A stretch of 64,000 nt of DNA. It comes from Bacillus sp. sid0103 (GTDB lineage: Bacteria; Bacillota; Bacilli; Bacillales_B; DSM-18226). The position numbers and the translations under genes were made by a program. Of the stretch, positions 45,127 through 53,230 are shown piece by piece; positions within the stretch are counted from its first letter, which is position 1; each line of letters opens with the position of its first letter. The notes beneath the pieces were generated by a model. It saw nothing but the letters and a program-made list of their open reading frames with translations, had not been told where the DNA came from and did not search any database. The stretch covers positions 1-64,000 of the forward strand of contig NZ_JAHUWN010000004.1 of NCBI RefSeq assembly GCF_019219025.1. Direction: 5' to 3'.

Positions 45127-46374
45127 ATGAAAAGGCAAGGAAAAATACATTATGCTTGGTGGATAATGGTAGCAAGTGCCGCTATTTACGCAGCTAGTGT
45201 AGGTATTATCGTTAGCTGTGCGCCAATCTTATATCGTGCCGTAGCAGTTGACTTAAAAGTTGGTGTTTCTGAAATTAGTTTATATACATCGTTAATGTAT
45301 TTAACAATCACTATTTTATTACCTTTTGCAGGGAAAATATTGAACAAGTATGATATACGTTATATTTTAACTGTTGCTGGAATTATTAACGCTTTAGCAT
45401 TTTGTTTAATGGGTACTTATCATTCAGTTTTCCCATTTTATATTTCGGGAATTGCGTTAGGGATTGGTAGTACATTCTTAATTTACGGATCTATTCCCTT
45501 AATCATGAACAACTGGTTTAAAGCAAAAGTTGGTACTTCTTTAGGAATCGCGATGGCATTTATGGGTATCGGTGGTGCAATCTTCGCTCAAATTACAGGT
45601 GTCTTGATTGAATCTATTGGTTGGCGTTCAACCTACATCGCATTGGGTGTTATTGTCGCAATATTAATTTTACCATTCACAATTTTTGTTATTCGCTCAA
45701 AACCAGAACAACTAAATATGACTCCTTATGGTGCTGCTGAAGTGGATGCTAATGTTACTAATGTAAAAAAAGCACCTGAAACGGGTGTCTTAAAAAGTGT
45801 AGCAATAAAATCACCAGCATTTTATCTAGTGCTGTTATTTACGGGATTATTTGGTTTGGCTTCAACAGTTAGCTTCCACGTACCAAACTTTGTACAATCG
45901 GTAGGATTTACTGCTGCAATGGCAGCTACAGGAGTAACTTGTATAACGATTGGACAAACAGGTGGTAAATTCTTACTTGGAGCAATTAATGATAAATTCG
46001 GTATTAGAGCAGCCCTATTCATTGGGATTGGTGGTGGAATGATTGGTGTAGTTGCATTGCTAATATCTGATTCATTCGGAATTGGTATTCTTTATGCTGG
46101 TGCATTACTATTTGGTATTGGGTTCTCTGGATCTACCTTACTTCCTCCAGTAGTAATTCGAGAGGTATTTGGTGGACGTGATTATGCATCAATTTATACA
46201 ACAATTATGTCAGCTTCTACGTTAGGTGTGGCAATCGGTACAACATTATTCAGTTATCTTTATGATTCAACTGGTTCTTACTATATTGTATTCATTATTG
46301 TAATCGCACTCTTTATTATTACTATTTCTTCTAGTCTATTCTCTCTAAACTGGAAGAAAAAATTAAATTACTAA
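45127..46374 (+). CDS. MFS transporter (OFA/monocarboxylate-like)
   Basis: 415 residues, about 12 helices. The first helix (YAWWIMVASAAIYAASVGIIVSC), GWRSTYIALG after helix 5, and RSKPEQLNMTPYG in the central loop are typical of oxalate/formate-antiporter-like MFS proteins that carry small carboxylates. The start ATG follows GAGGTG. In an operon with the SDR and under LysR control: probably uptake of the SDR substrate. Confidence 0.9.
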   Translation: MKRQGKIHYAWWIMVASAAIYAASVGIIVSCAPILYRAVAVDLKVGVSEISLYTSLMYLTITILLPFAGKILNKYDIRYILTVAGIINALAFCLMGTYHSVFPFYISGIALGIGSTFLIYGSIPLIMNNWFKAKVGTSLGIAMAFMGIGGAIFAQITGVLIESIGWRSTYIALGVIVAILILPFTIFVIRSKPEQLNMTPYGAAEVDANVTNVKKAPETGVLKSVAIKSPAFYLVLLFTGLFGLASTVSFHVPNFVQSVGFTAAMAATGVTCITIGQTGGKFLLGAINDKFGIRAALFIGIGGGMIGVVALLISDSFGIGILYAGALLFGIGFSGSTLLPPVVIREVFGGRDYASIYTTIMSASTLGVAIGTTLFSYLYDSTGSYYIVFIIVIALFIITISSSLFSLNWKKKLNY

Positions 46375-46380
46375 ACCTTT

Positions 46381-46415
46381 AAACACCTACAAAAACCTAT
46401 AATTTGTAGGTGTTT
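46381..46415 (+). terminator. Terminator of the SDR-MFS operon
   Basis: Perfect 13-bp stem AAACACCTACAAA / TTTGTAGGTGTTT with a 9-base loop and a T-run, six bases after the MFS stop. Confidence 0.9.
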
Positions 46416-46567
46416 GTTTATTGCAAAAGGTTCATCGCAAAAAATCGATTCTGCTCCAATACACAATGTAGAACGACCAATAACCCTTAGCACTTATCTG
46501 CCAGCCGCAATTAGCTTTATTATCAAAAAATAGGGGATTGGCCCCAAAGTTTCCCATCAAAAAAAGA

Positions 46568-46610
46568 GAGTGCTAGGTAATCCCACATTAATGGCACTTA
46601 CCTTGCACTC
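46568..46610 (-). terminator. Terminator of the DUF4011-type helicase
   Basis: GAGTGC-TAGGTAA / TTACCT-TGCACTC with a 17-base loop; the T-run reads on the minus strand. A related hairpin follows the tail remnant at 31.7 kb. Confidence 0.75.
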
Positions 46611-46626
46611 CGTAAAAATATATTAT

Positions 46627-49600
46627 TTAATTGCTAACTTTCTCTTTAACAGTCTCCTTCTTCAACAATTCCTTCACTTTCTGATCAATTCGCTCAATCT
46701 CCGCCGAAGAGTTCTTCCACCAATTTCGACTCCAAATCCGTTCGATGGTCCAGCCTCTGCTTTCTAGGAACCGTTGACGGTAAACGTCTCTTTCCTTCGC
46801 ATTTGCGGAGCTGTGATACATAGCTCCATCGCACTCAATTCCCAAAATATATCGCGAAGAATCATGCGGGTGTACAATGGCCATGTCAATTCGGTAACCT
46901 GACATCCCTACCTGAGTGGTAACCTCATAACCGAGGTTTCGTAGTTGATGATACACTTGCTCTTCAAACGGTGAGTCGAAGTGTAATTCTTTTTCCTGTA
47001 CATGAGTATTTACATTTTCATTGACTTCTTGGACAACAGCATTGATCTGCTCCACTTGTGAGTTTGAAACAGCCCTTACATATTTTAGATAGGCCCTTAG
47101 TAATTTCGGACCTATTTGAGAAGTGTTTGCCACGTTTAGTTCTTCTGGCTCAATACTTGAAACCACCGTGATTCCTTCTTTAGCCCGTGTAACCGCAACG
47201 TTCAGACGGTTTTCTCCACCCTTTTGATTCAGCATCCCAAAGCGGTTATACACCTTTCCTTCCTCGTTTTTCGCATAAGCGATCGAGAAGAGGATAATAT
47301 CCCTTTCATCCCCTTGCACATTTTCAATATTTTTTACGAAGACGCGTTCATCGAGATCCCTGGTCAAAATTTGATTGTACACGGAGCTAAATTCCTCATC
47401 TTCACTCACTAGTTTATCAATCTGGTCCTGAATTTTCGATTGCTGCTTGGAGTTAAAAGTGATAATCCCTACGGTTTTTCCAGGCTGATTGATTAATATA
47501 TCTTTAAGAATATTGACGACTTCAATCGCTTCCACTTCATTGGACTGGTTAACCCATCTTCCTTCGACTTTTTTCCATTTAATCGCTGGTGGATTTTTAA
47601 ATGGAATCACATTGGGTGCTATTTGTACATGCCCGTTGTAAAATGCATGATTGGAATAATTGATTAACTCTTCATATTTAGAGCGATAGTGCCACTGAAG
47701 CAGCCTTTCAGAAAACCTTCTTTTCGCTAAATTTAGCAAACTAATGGAATCATCCGTATCGTATTCTTCCTCCTCATCATCGTCATTAACAAACGAGGAC
47801 TGAAACAGATTAGATGGTGGCAATTGTTTCTCATCACCCGCAATAATTACTTGTTTAGCCCGGTAAACTGCCGGAATCCCGCTTTCCACCGTACACTGGG
47901 AAGCTTCATCAAAAATAACTAAATCAAACAATCCTTCTTGTAATGGAAAAATAGACGATACAATCTCAGGTGAAGCGAGCCACACTGGCATAATATCGAC
48001 AAGACCATTGCCAGCAAATTCATTAACTAATCTCCGTAGCGGCCAAACTTGCCGCTTCTTACCAACCTGATGTTTCAGCTCTCTTATATTCCTTGAGTGA
48101 GTGGTCTGAACGGTATCCACTTTTTTGGTAAGGCTATGCAGTAAAAACTGTGTCCCAACCTTCCTTTTTTCCTCAATAAGACCCGCAAAGGATTCTCTAA
48201 TTCTTGAAAATTCATTAGTTGAAATTTTCTGGACCTGTGGATGTTTCCTTTCCGTTTGGTCAATCCATTGGACGTAGGCGGAGTTTTTTAATAAGTCCAC
48301 CCAGTAATCAGAAAGCGTTAATTCGTTCTTCACTGTTTTCTGTTGAAGGAGAAGAAGCACTTTCTTCTCGACCTCCGAACATTGATTCCAGTATACATCC
48401 ATTAACTGCAGTTCTTCAAAATCACGATGGATGTATTCGACCATTTTATCTAATTCTGTTAACGGAATATCACCTTCTGATATTCTCGTTTTTAAACTGT
48501 TTACTTTTGAATCCTGAAGATATTTTTTTAGCTTGTCTACTTCCTCTGCCATTTCTTTTGTCACTTTACCCAACTGATGCATAATTACTAAAGATTTCTT
48601 GATCTTAAGCCATTCTGACGAACTTGTTCCTTTAAATTTTTCCCCATCAAGCAATTCTTCAATGATGTTTTTACCAGAAACTGAAGTCCACCACCAAAGT
48701 CTTAAACCTTGTAAGGTTCTTTTCGTGCCATCCTCTAAATCGGGATAAATCTTCTCTAACTTATTTTCTATGAGCCACGTGTACGCTGGCGTAATTTTTT
48801 CATGATCTAGGGAGTTGAGGTATTCGACCGCTTGTTTCGCTTTATCAACCACATCATTCAATAGCTCGATCGCTTCCAATTTTTCTTTCATATTAAAATT
48901 CGCGAATGTTTTTCGCTCTTTAAGTGGGAAATCCTCCTCGCCAAAACGATCATACCATTCCGCATAGGTGTATACTTTTTCAGAGATATCCACTAACAAA
49001 TCTTTATTTATAGACGACAGTACCTCATGAAGATCAACAATTTGCGTGGTTTCCCCGATTGGCTTCGCTAATCCATACAAATCATATAACCGTAATCCAA
49101 AATCTTGGTAACTGTACAAGGCAGAAGCAATACTGTTCAATAACTCTTCTTGTGAGGATAACTTTTTGGAAGTAGAAGATAACTGATTCATCGCATTTTC
49201 AAAAGACACCTGATTTTGCTCTAGAACCGCTCCCACTTTTGCATAAAGCTTTTTGCGATCATTCTTTTCATCATGGACAAGTGCAACATGATTACTTAAG
49301 CCCAATCCATCCAGACGTTGGTAAACAACATCCAAAGCCGCACGCTTTTGACAAACAACGAGTACTTTCTTCTCCTGCTGAAGCGCATCCGTAATGAGAT
49401 TGACAATAACTTGAGATTTGCCTGTTCCGGGCGGTCCATGAACAACAATCCCTTTTTTATAACGAGCTTCTTTAATAATCTCTTCTTGTGACCCATCCGC
49501 TTGTAATAGATTTAAAATGTCAGGGGTATTATTATTCGCTTTTTCTGTTTCGCTCGGTTCCCCATCAGTCTCAAAATCTTTATCCTGCGGTTCGATTAGT

Positions 49601-50385
49601 TCCCCAGCTAAGGATAGATCACTTTCTTCTGATCGGACAATGAGTTCCTCATAATCTTTAACAAGCGAAGACCCGCCTTGTGGGAAATTCCCTATTACCG
49701 CATTCTCCAACAAAGTTAAACCTGCTTTTTCCGGAACCTCTTCTTTTCTATATTCCTTCAGTTTGCTAATGCCTTTAGGTGTAAATGACACATTCATTTC
49801 ATGATTTTTTAAAAATTGGAGCCACTCTTGATAGTTATACTTCGTTGCTAGCTCCGCAGCTTGATCAAAAAAATCTTCTGTAAATGTTTGGTTGTTTAGC
49901 TTTTTAAATGCTAAGAACAACGTCCGATTGATTTGAGGACCACCTTCATCTATTCTAATCACCCATTTTTGAGCATTCACATTGTTCTTTTCAAGCCTTA
50001 TCGGATATAAAAATAATGGAGCTTGAAAAAACGTGCCATCAGACAATGTGCCTGACAAAAACGGAAAACCAAGATAAAAATCATGAATACCTGTTTCCTC
50101 TTCAATTCCCTTAATATTACGATATAAATCAGTGAGTTTTCTTGAAAGACTCATTGAAAGTTCATTATTAATAGTTGGCTTAAGTAAGATGACATCATTC
50201 TTGGTTTGATTGATGATTTGTTCAACTATAGCTGCACTTACCTTTTCTTTAGATAACCTTGAGAGGTTATCCAGATCAGTTAAATCAAAACTCCACTTAT
50301 TATAAAGCTTCAATAATCGAATCGAACGATTCCGCCGACTAATGTCATTGAGCTTGTCCCTCATATGTATTAATTTGTCTTTCAT
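46627..50385 (-). CDS. DUF4011 / SF1 helicase / Vsr-like endonuclease protein (Hhe-like)
   Basis: About 1252 residues. N-terminal DUF4011-like region (DKLNDISRRNRSIRLLKLY, with LGFPFLSGTL). SF1 core: Walker A VHGPPGTGKSQVIV at about 325, a long coiled-coil insertion, Walker B LVIFDEASQCTVES, GDEKQLPPSNLF, LQWHYRSKYEELI, VQGDERDIILFS and VAVTRAKEGI. C-terminal Vsr/DUF559-type nuclease (FEEQVYHQLRNLGYEV, YRIDMAIVH, LGIECDGAMYHSS, RQRFLESRGWTIERIWSRNWW). DUF4011-helicase-Vsr proteins have been reported as anti-phage (Hhe); membership here is by architecture only. ATG 50385 with AGAGG seven bases upstream; a longer start at 50418 is less likely. Confidence 0.88.
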   Translation of the reverse strand: MKDKLIHMRDKLNDISRRNRSIRLLKLYNKWSFDLTDLDNLSRLSKEKVSAAIVEQIINQTKNDVILLKPTINNELSMSLSRKLTDLYRNIKGIEEETGIHDFYLGFPFLSGTLSDGTFFQAPLFLYPIRLEKNNVNAQKWVIRIDEGGPQINRTLFLAFKKLNNQTFTEDFFDQAAELATKYNYQEWLQFLKNHEMNVSFTPKGISKLKEYRKEEVPEKAGLTLLENAVIGNFPQGGSSLVKDYEELIVRSEESDLSLAGELIEPQDKDFETDGEPSETEKANNNTPDILNLLQADGSQEEIIKEARYKKGIVVHGPPGTGKSQVIVNLITDALQQEKKVLVVCQKRAALDVVYQRLDGLGLSNHVALVHDEKNDRKKLYAKVGAVLEQNQVSFENAMNQLSSTSKKLSSQEELLNSIASALYSYQDFGLRLYDLYGLAKPIGETTQIVDLHEVLSSINKDLLVDISEKVYTYAEWYDRFGEEDFPLKERKTFANFNMKEKLEAIELLNDVVDKAKQAVEYLNSLDHEKITPAYTWLIENKLEKIYPDLEDGTKRTLQGLRLWWWTSVSGKNIIEELLDGEKFKGTSSSEWLKIKKSLVIMHQLGKVTKEMAEEVDKLKKYLQDSKVNSLKTRISEGDIPLTELDKMVEYIHRDFEELQLMDVYWNQCSEVEKKVLLLLQQKTVKNELTLSDYWVDLLKNSAYVQWIDQTERKHPQVQKISTNEFSRIRESFAGLIEEKRKVGTQFLLHSLTKKVDTVQTTHSRNIRELKHQVGKKRQVWPLRRLVNEFAGNGLVDIMPVWLASPEIVSSIFPLQEGLFDLVIFDEASQCTVESGIPAVYRAKQVIIAGDEKQLPPSNLFQSSFVNDDDEEEEYDTDDSISLLNLAKRRFSERLLQWHYRSKYEELINYSNHAFYNGHVQIAPNVIPFKNPPAIKWKKVEGRWVNQSNEVEAIEVVNILKDILINQPGKTVGIITFNSKQQSKIQDQIDKLVSEDEEFSSVYNQILTRDLDERVFVKNIENVQGDERDIILFSIAYAKNEEGKVYNRFGMLNQKGGENRLNVAVTRAKEGITVVSSIEPEELNVANTSQIGPKLLRAYLKYVRAVSNSQVEQINAVVQEVNENVNTHVQEKELHFDSPFEEQVYHQLRNLGYEVTTQVGMSGYRIDMAIVHPHDSSRYILGIECDGAMYHSSANAKERDVYRQRFLESRGWTIERIWSRNWWKNSSAEIERIDQKVKELLKKETVKEKVSN

Positions 50386-51386
50386 TACAAGACCTCTTTC
50401 CATTGTCCAAATATCCATTAATACTCATTATACTTGTTATATATGATGGGTATTCTTGTTCCAAGAGAATATTATTTTAGATATATCGAAAATCTTATAT
50501 CAATAAATTGGAAATACATTGAGATATCTTTTATCATTATAAGGATTCGATCCTAACTGGCATCAAGTTTCATCAATTTGGCGGTGCATTTTAATCCATT
50601 GGAAACTAATTTCTCACCGATTTTACTATTAACTATGGTCCAATAATACAAAAATGCCAGAACACTCCATAAGGATATGTTCTGGCATTCCAACTGTAGA
50701 AAATAATTCGAAAGCATTTGTCTGTTAATTTTATAATTTGCTGCGACTTATAAATTAATTTAAGAACCCCTAGTGAACTCTTCCCTTTCAGGGATTACAT
50801 AAATACTAAACAAACAAACCTGGCACACAGGTCTCAAGCAGTTTTGAAGTTAGTAGGAAGGTATTATTTCTCTGTATCTTTTGATAACTTAGGTTGTCGA
50901 GAATCCTTGATTTTTAGGGATTCTCGAGCAACTTAAGATTGTTTAGTAATTTTTAATTTTTGTTTATGAATTATGGTATGTTACCAAAAGGTGACCATAC
51001 TACAATTTTTTATTAGAGCAATACCTATAGTTACCGACAATATTTGCAGATTCTATCTTTGAAGGGTCTGCAGATTTTTTTATCAACCATTTAAGCCAAG
51101 TGGGAATATAATACCTGTAATAAAAATTTGCTATAGTGTAATTTTATTATATGTTTATATTATATGCATAAATTGCGGGAAATCAACGTTTTGGATGATT
51201 AGCTGTAACATCTTTAACGGTGATTTACCGTTTTTTAAGGGGAAGCCGTTATCAAAATGTTAGCATCTCAAAAAATATTCTGTAACAATTGTTTACACAC
51301 TCCACATAGGGCAAGATGATGTTTAAGTGTCTACGTCTGTGAATACATCTCGAACAGTATTTTTTGCCCTATTAGTATGCTTGTAA
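50386..51386. other. Gene-free, hairpin-rich region; possible small RNAs
   Basis: One kilobase with four strong stem-loops: 50,653-50,689 (12-bp perfect AATGCCAGAACA), 50,888-50,937 (about 19-bp stem CGAGAATCC), 51,042-51,075 (ATTTGCAGA / TCTGCAGAT plus T7) and 51,216-51,232 (AACGGT / ACCGTT plus T6). The last two look like plus-strand intrinsic terminators with no plus-strand gene before them. No reading frame is convincing. The helicase promoter should be near 50,386-50,480. Confidence 0.5.
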
Positions 51387-53216
51387 TTAATCCCAATATT
51401 CCGTTTGTTCATTCTTCTCTACAGAAGTTATTTTTTCAACTGTCCAGCCCCATGTGTTTCTCTTCCTGTTGAACCTTCTCTTCTTAATATAACCCACCTT
51501 ATCATAATCTTGAATTTTGTGTTCCTCAACTAATTTAGGAGAAATATAAACATCATCAACAAACGCAAATGAGTTCGTGTATTCTTTGTCAACATAACCG
51601 ATGCCAGTTTGAATAAAATTAGCTAAAAAAGTTTCATCCCCTGGTGCAATTTTATAAATTTTAAATAAGTTCGTTCTTTTTTTATCTGCAAACATCCTTA
51701 CTTTCAAAACTTCATCGGTTTCCCATTTATGATCCTCTTGAATGGAATCGATGTAGAAATATCCTTCTTTTACTTTTGAAAGAGAGCTATCTCCTATGTA
51801 TGCAAAATTAATTATACCTTTATCTTTGTTTATATTAGTAACAATAATATCGGTAAAAGGAAGCGTTCGATAAAGAATTTCTTCAGCGTTGTCCGCGTAT
51901 TCTTTTAAAGAATCTCTATTTTCAGTCGACTGCGCTTCAATATACCAAGTTTCTTTTTTCCACTCTCCAAGTTGCTGAGAAATTTTTCCCCATTTGTTCA
52001 TTCGTGTAGAAATTAATTCATTGAATTCATATTTTGCATTTGAAAACATCTTTTTCCTCACAAGAATAGGGATGATTTTTTCCTGCAATCCAACGATCAT
52101 ATCCGGTTTTGATTTACAAAGTAATCCTGCACATAAGCAATTGAATTTTTCCTCATCATTTACAAGTTCGCTAATTAAATCCCAAACCCAAAAATCCTTG
52201 CTTCTCATTCTTGCAAACGCAGTAACTGTTTCTAGAGCCTCATCTTTCCTGTTCACTTTCATCAATAATTTCGCTTTATAATACGGGAGCCATTCAAAAG
52301 AAGGATTACTTTGTATTTGAGTATTTAGCACGTCGATAAATGAATTAATCCTTTGTTCCGTTGCCATAGAAATATCCAATGATAACAGTTTTTTCGCATA
52401 AAAATTCAGTACATCTTCTGTCAATGACCTAACTTCTACATTCTCGCCTTTATCATTAGTAAAATTAGTCTTTTTATAATCTCCTTTGTCAAACCAACCG
52501 AATCCAATAGTGTCCATAAATGTAAGATAGTTTGTATTGTTTAATTTGGTTTGAAGTTCTTTGATAAGTGAACGCGAAGCTGAAGTTTCATTATTAACAT
52601 AAAACCCTCTGTTCTCAATAAACTTCGCTTCATTCCCACAAAACCTCAACAACTGTGGAAAAACTTTATCAGCAAACTGCTCTCCTTGCATCACAACCCG
52701 TCGAATGGACCAAAGTATTGAATTTACTAACGTTTTCTTGAAATCGTTAGTAGTAACACTATTGAAAGGATTGTTATCAAAAGTAATAACTGCATTATTG
52801 TTAAGAATCACTAAATTGTGTATATAATTGTCAATGTTCCCTTCAGAAGTCTTCAAATAATCATACATGATCCAGCCAAAAGTGATTACTGCATCCTCAT
52901 CGTCTTGATTTGCTTTAAGATACGGAAGGAGTGCAATGTATGCCTCTTTTCGCTTCCCTGTTTTCCTCAGTTGCTTTGCTTCTTCAATTGGGTCTGGGTC
53001 CAGTTTCCCACCGTTCCGAGCGATTTTCTCAAACAACTTATCTAATTCGGTTAATATTTCAGTTATTTCCGAATACTCCTTTTTAAGTTTTAATTGCTGC
53101 ACGAAATAATTACGATCGATGCGATTATATGAGTAATCTTGCAACAAATTGAATTTCACAAAGTACTTGGAACAAATTCGGTACAAGTCATCTTTAAAAT
53201 TTTTGGTTGTGTACAT
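51387..53216 (-). CDS. Unknown protein, TPR-like repeats plus C-terminal OB-like domains; partner of the NERD protein
   Basis: About 609 residues; family not recognised. The N-terminal two thirds is helical with TPR-like units (KQLRKTGKRKEAYIALLPYLKANQDD, PYYKAKLLMKVNRKDEALETVTAFARM). From about 450 it turns to beta-rich, OB/cold-shock-like segments: TDIIVTNINKDKGIINFAYIG, KVKEGYFYIDS, VLKVRMFADKKRTNLFKIYKI and DKVGYIKKRRFNRKRNTWGWTVEKI, which look fit for nucleic-acid binding. ATG 53216 has AAGGA ten bases upstream. It follows the NERD/P-loop gene by 14 bases and surely shares its transcript. Likely an RNA- or DNA-sensing partner; inference. Confidence 0.72.
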   Translation of the reverse strand: MYTTKNFKDDLYRICSKYFVKFNLLQDYSYNRIDRNYFVQQLKLKKEYSEITEILTELDKLFEKIARNGGKLDPDPIEEAKQLRKTGKRKEAYIALLPYLKANQDDEDAVITFGWIMYDYLKTSEGNIDNYIHNLVILNNNAVITFDNNPFNSVTTNDFKKTLVNSILWSIRRVVMQGEQFADKVFPQLLRFCGNEAKFIENRGFYVNNETSASRSLIKELQTKLNNTNYLTFMDTIGFGWFDKGDYKKTNFTNDKGENVEVRSLTEDVLNFYAKKLLSLDISMATEQRINSFIDVLNTQIQSNPSFEWLPYYKAKLLMKVNRKDEALETVTAFARMRSKDFWVWDLISELVNDEEKFNCLCAGLLCKSKPDMIVGLQEKIIPILVRKKMFSNAKYEFNELISTRMNKWGKISQQLGEWKKETWYIEAQSTENRDSLKEYADNAEEILYRTLPFTDIIVTNINKDKGIINFAYIGDSSLSKVKEGYFYIDSIQEDHKWETDEVLKVRMFADKKRTNLFKIYKIAPGDETFLANFIQTGIGYVDKEYTNSFAFVDDVYISPKLVEEHKIQDYDKVGYIKKRRFNRKRNTWGWTVEKITSVEKNEQTEYWD

Positions 53217-53230
53217 TCTGTTCACTTCCT

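Noticed and set aside
50640..51240. Retron non-coding RNA
   Set aside because: Hairpins are present but no reverse transcriptase is encoded anywhere nearby.
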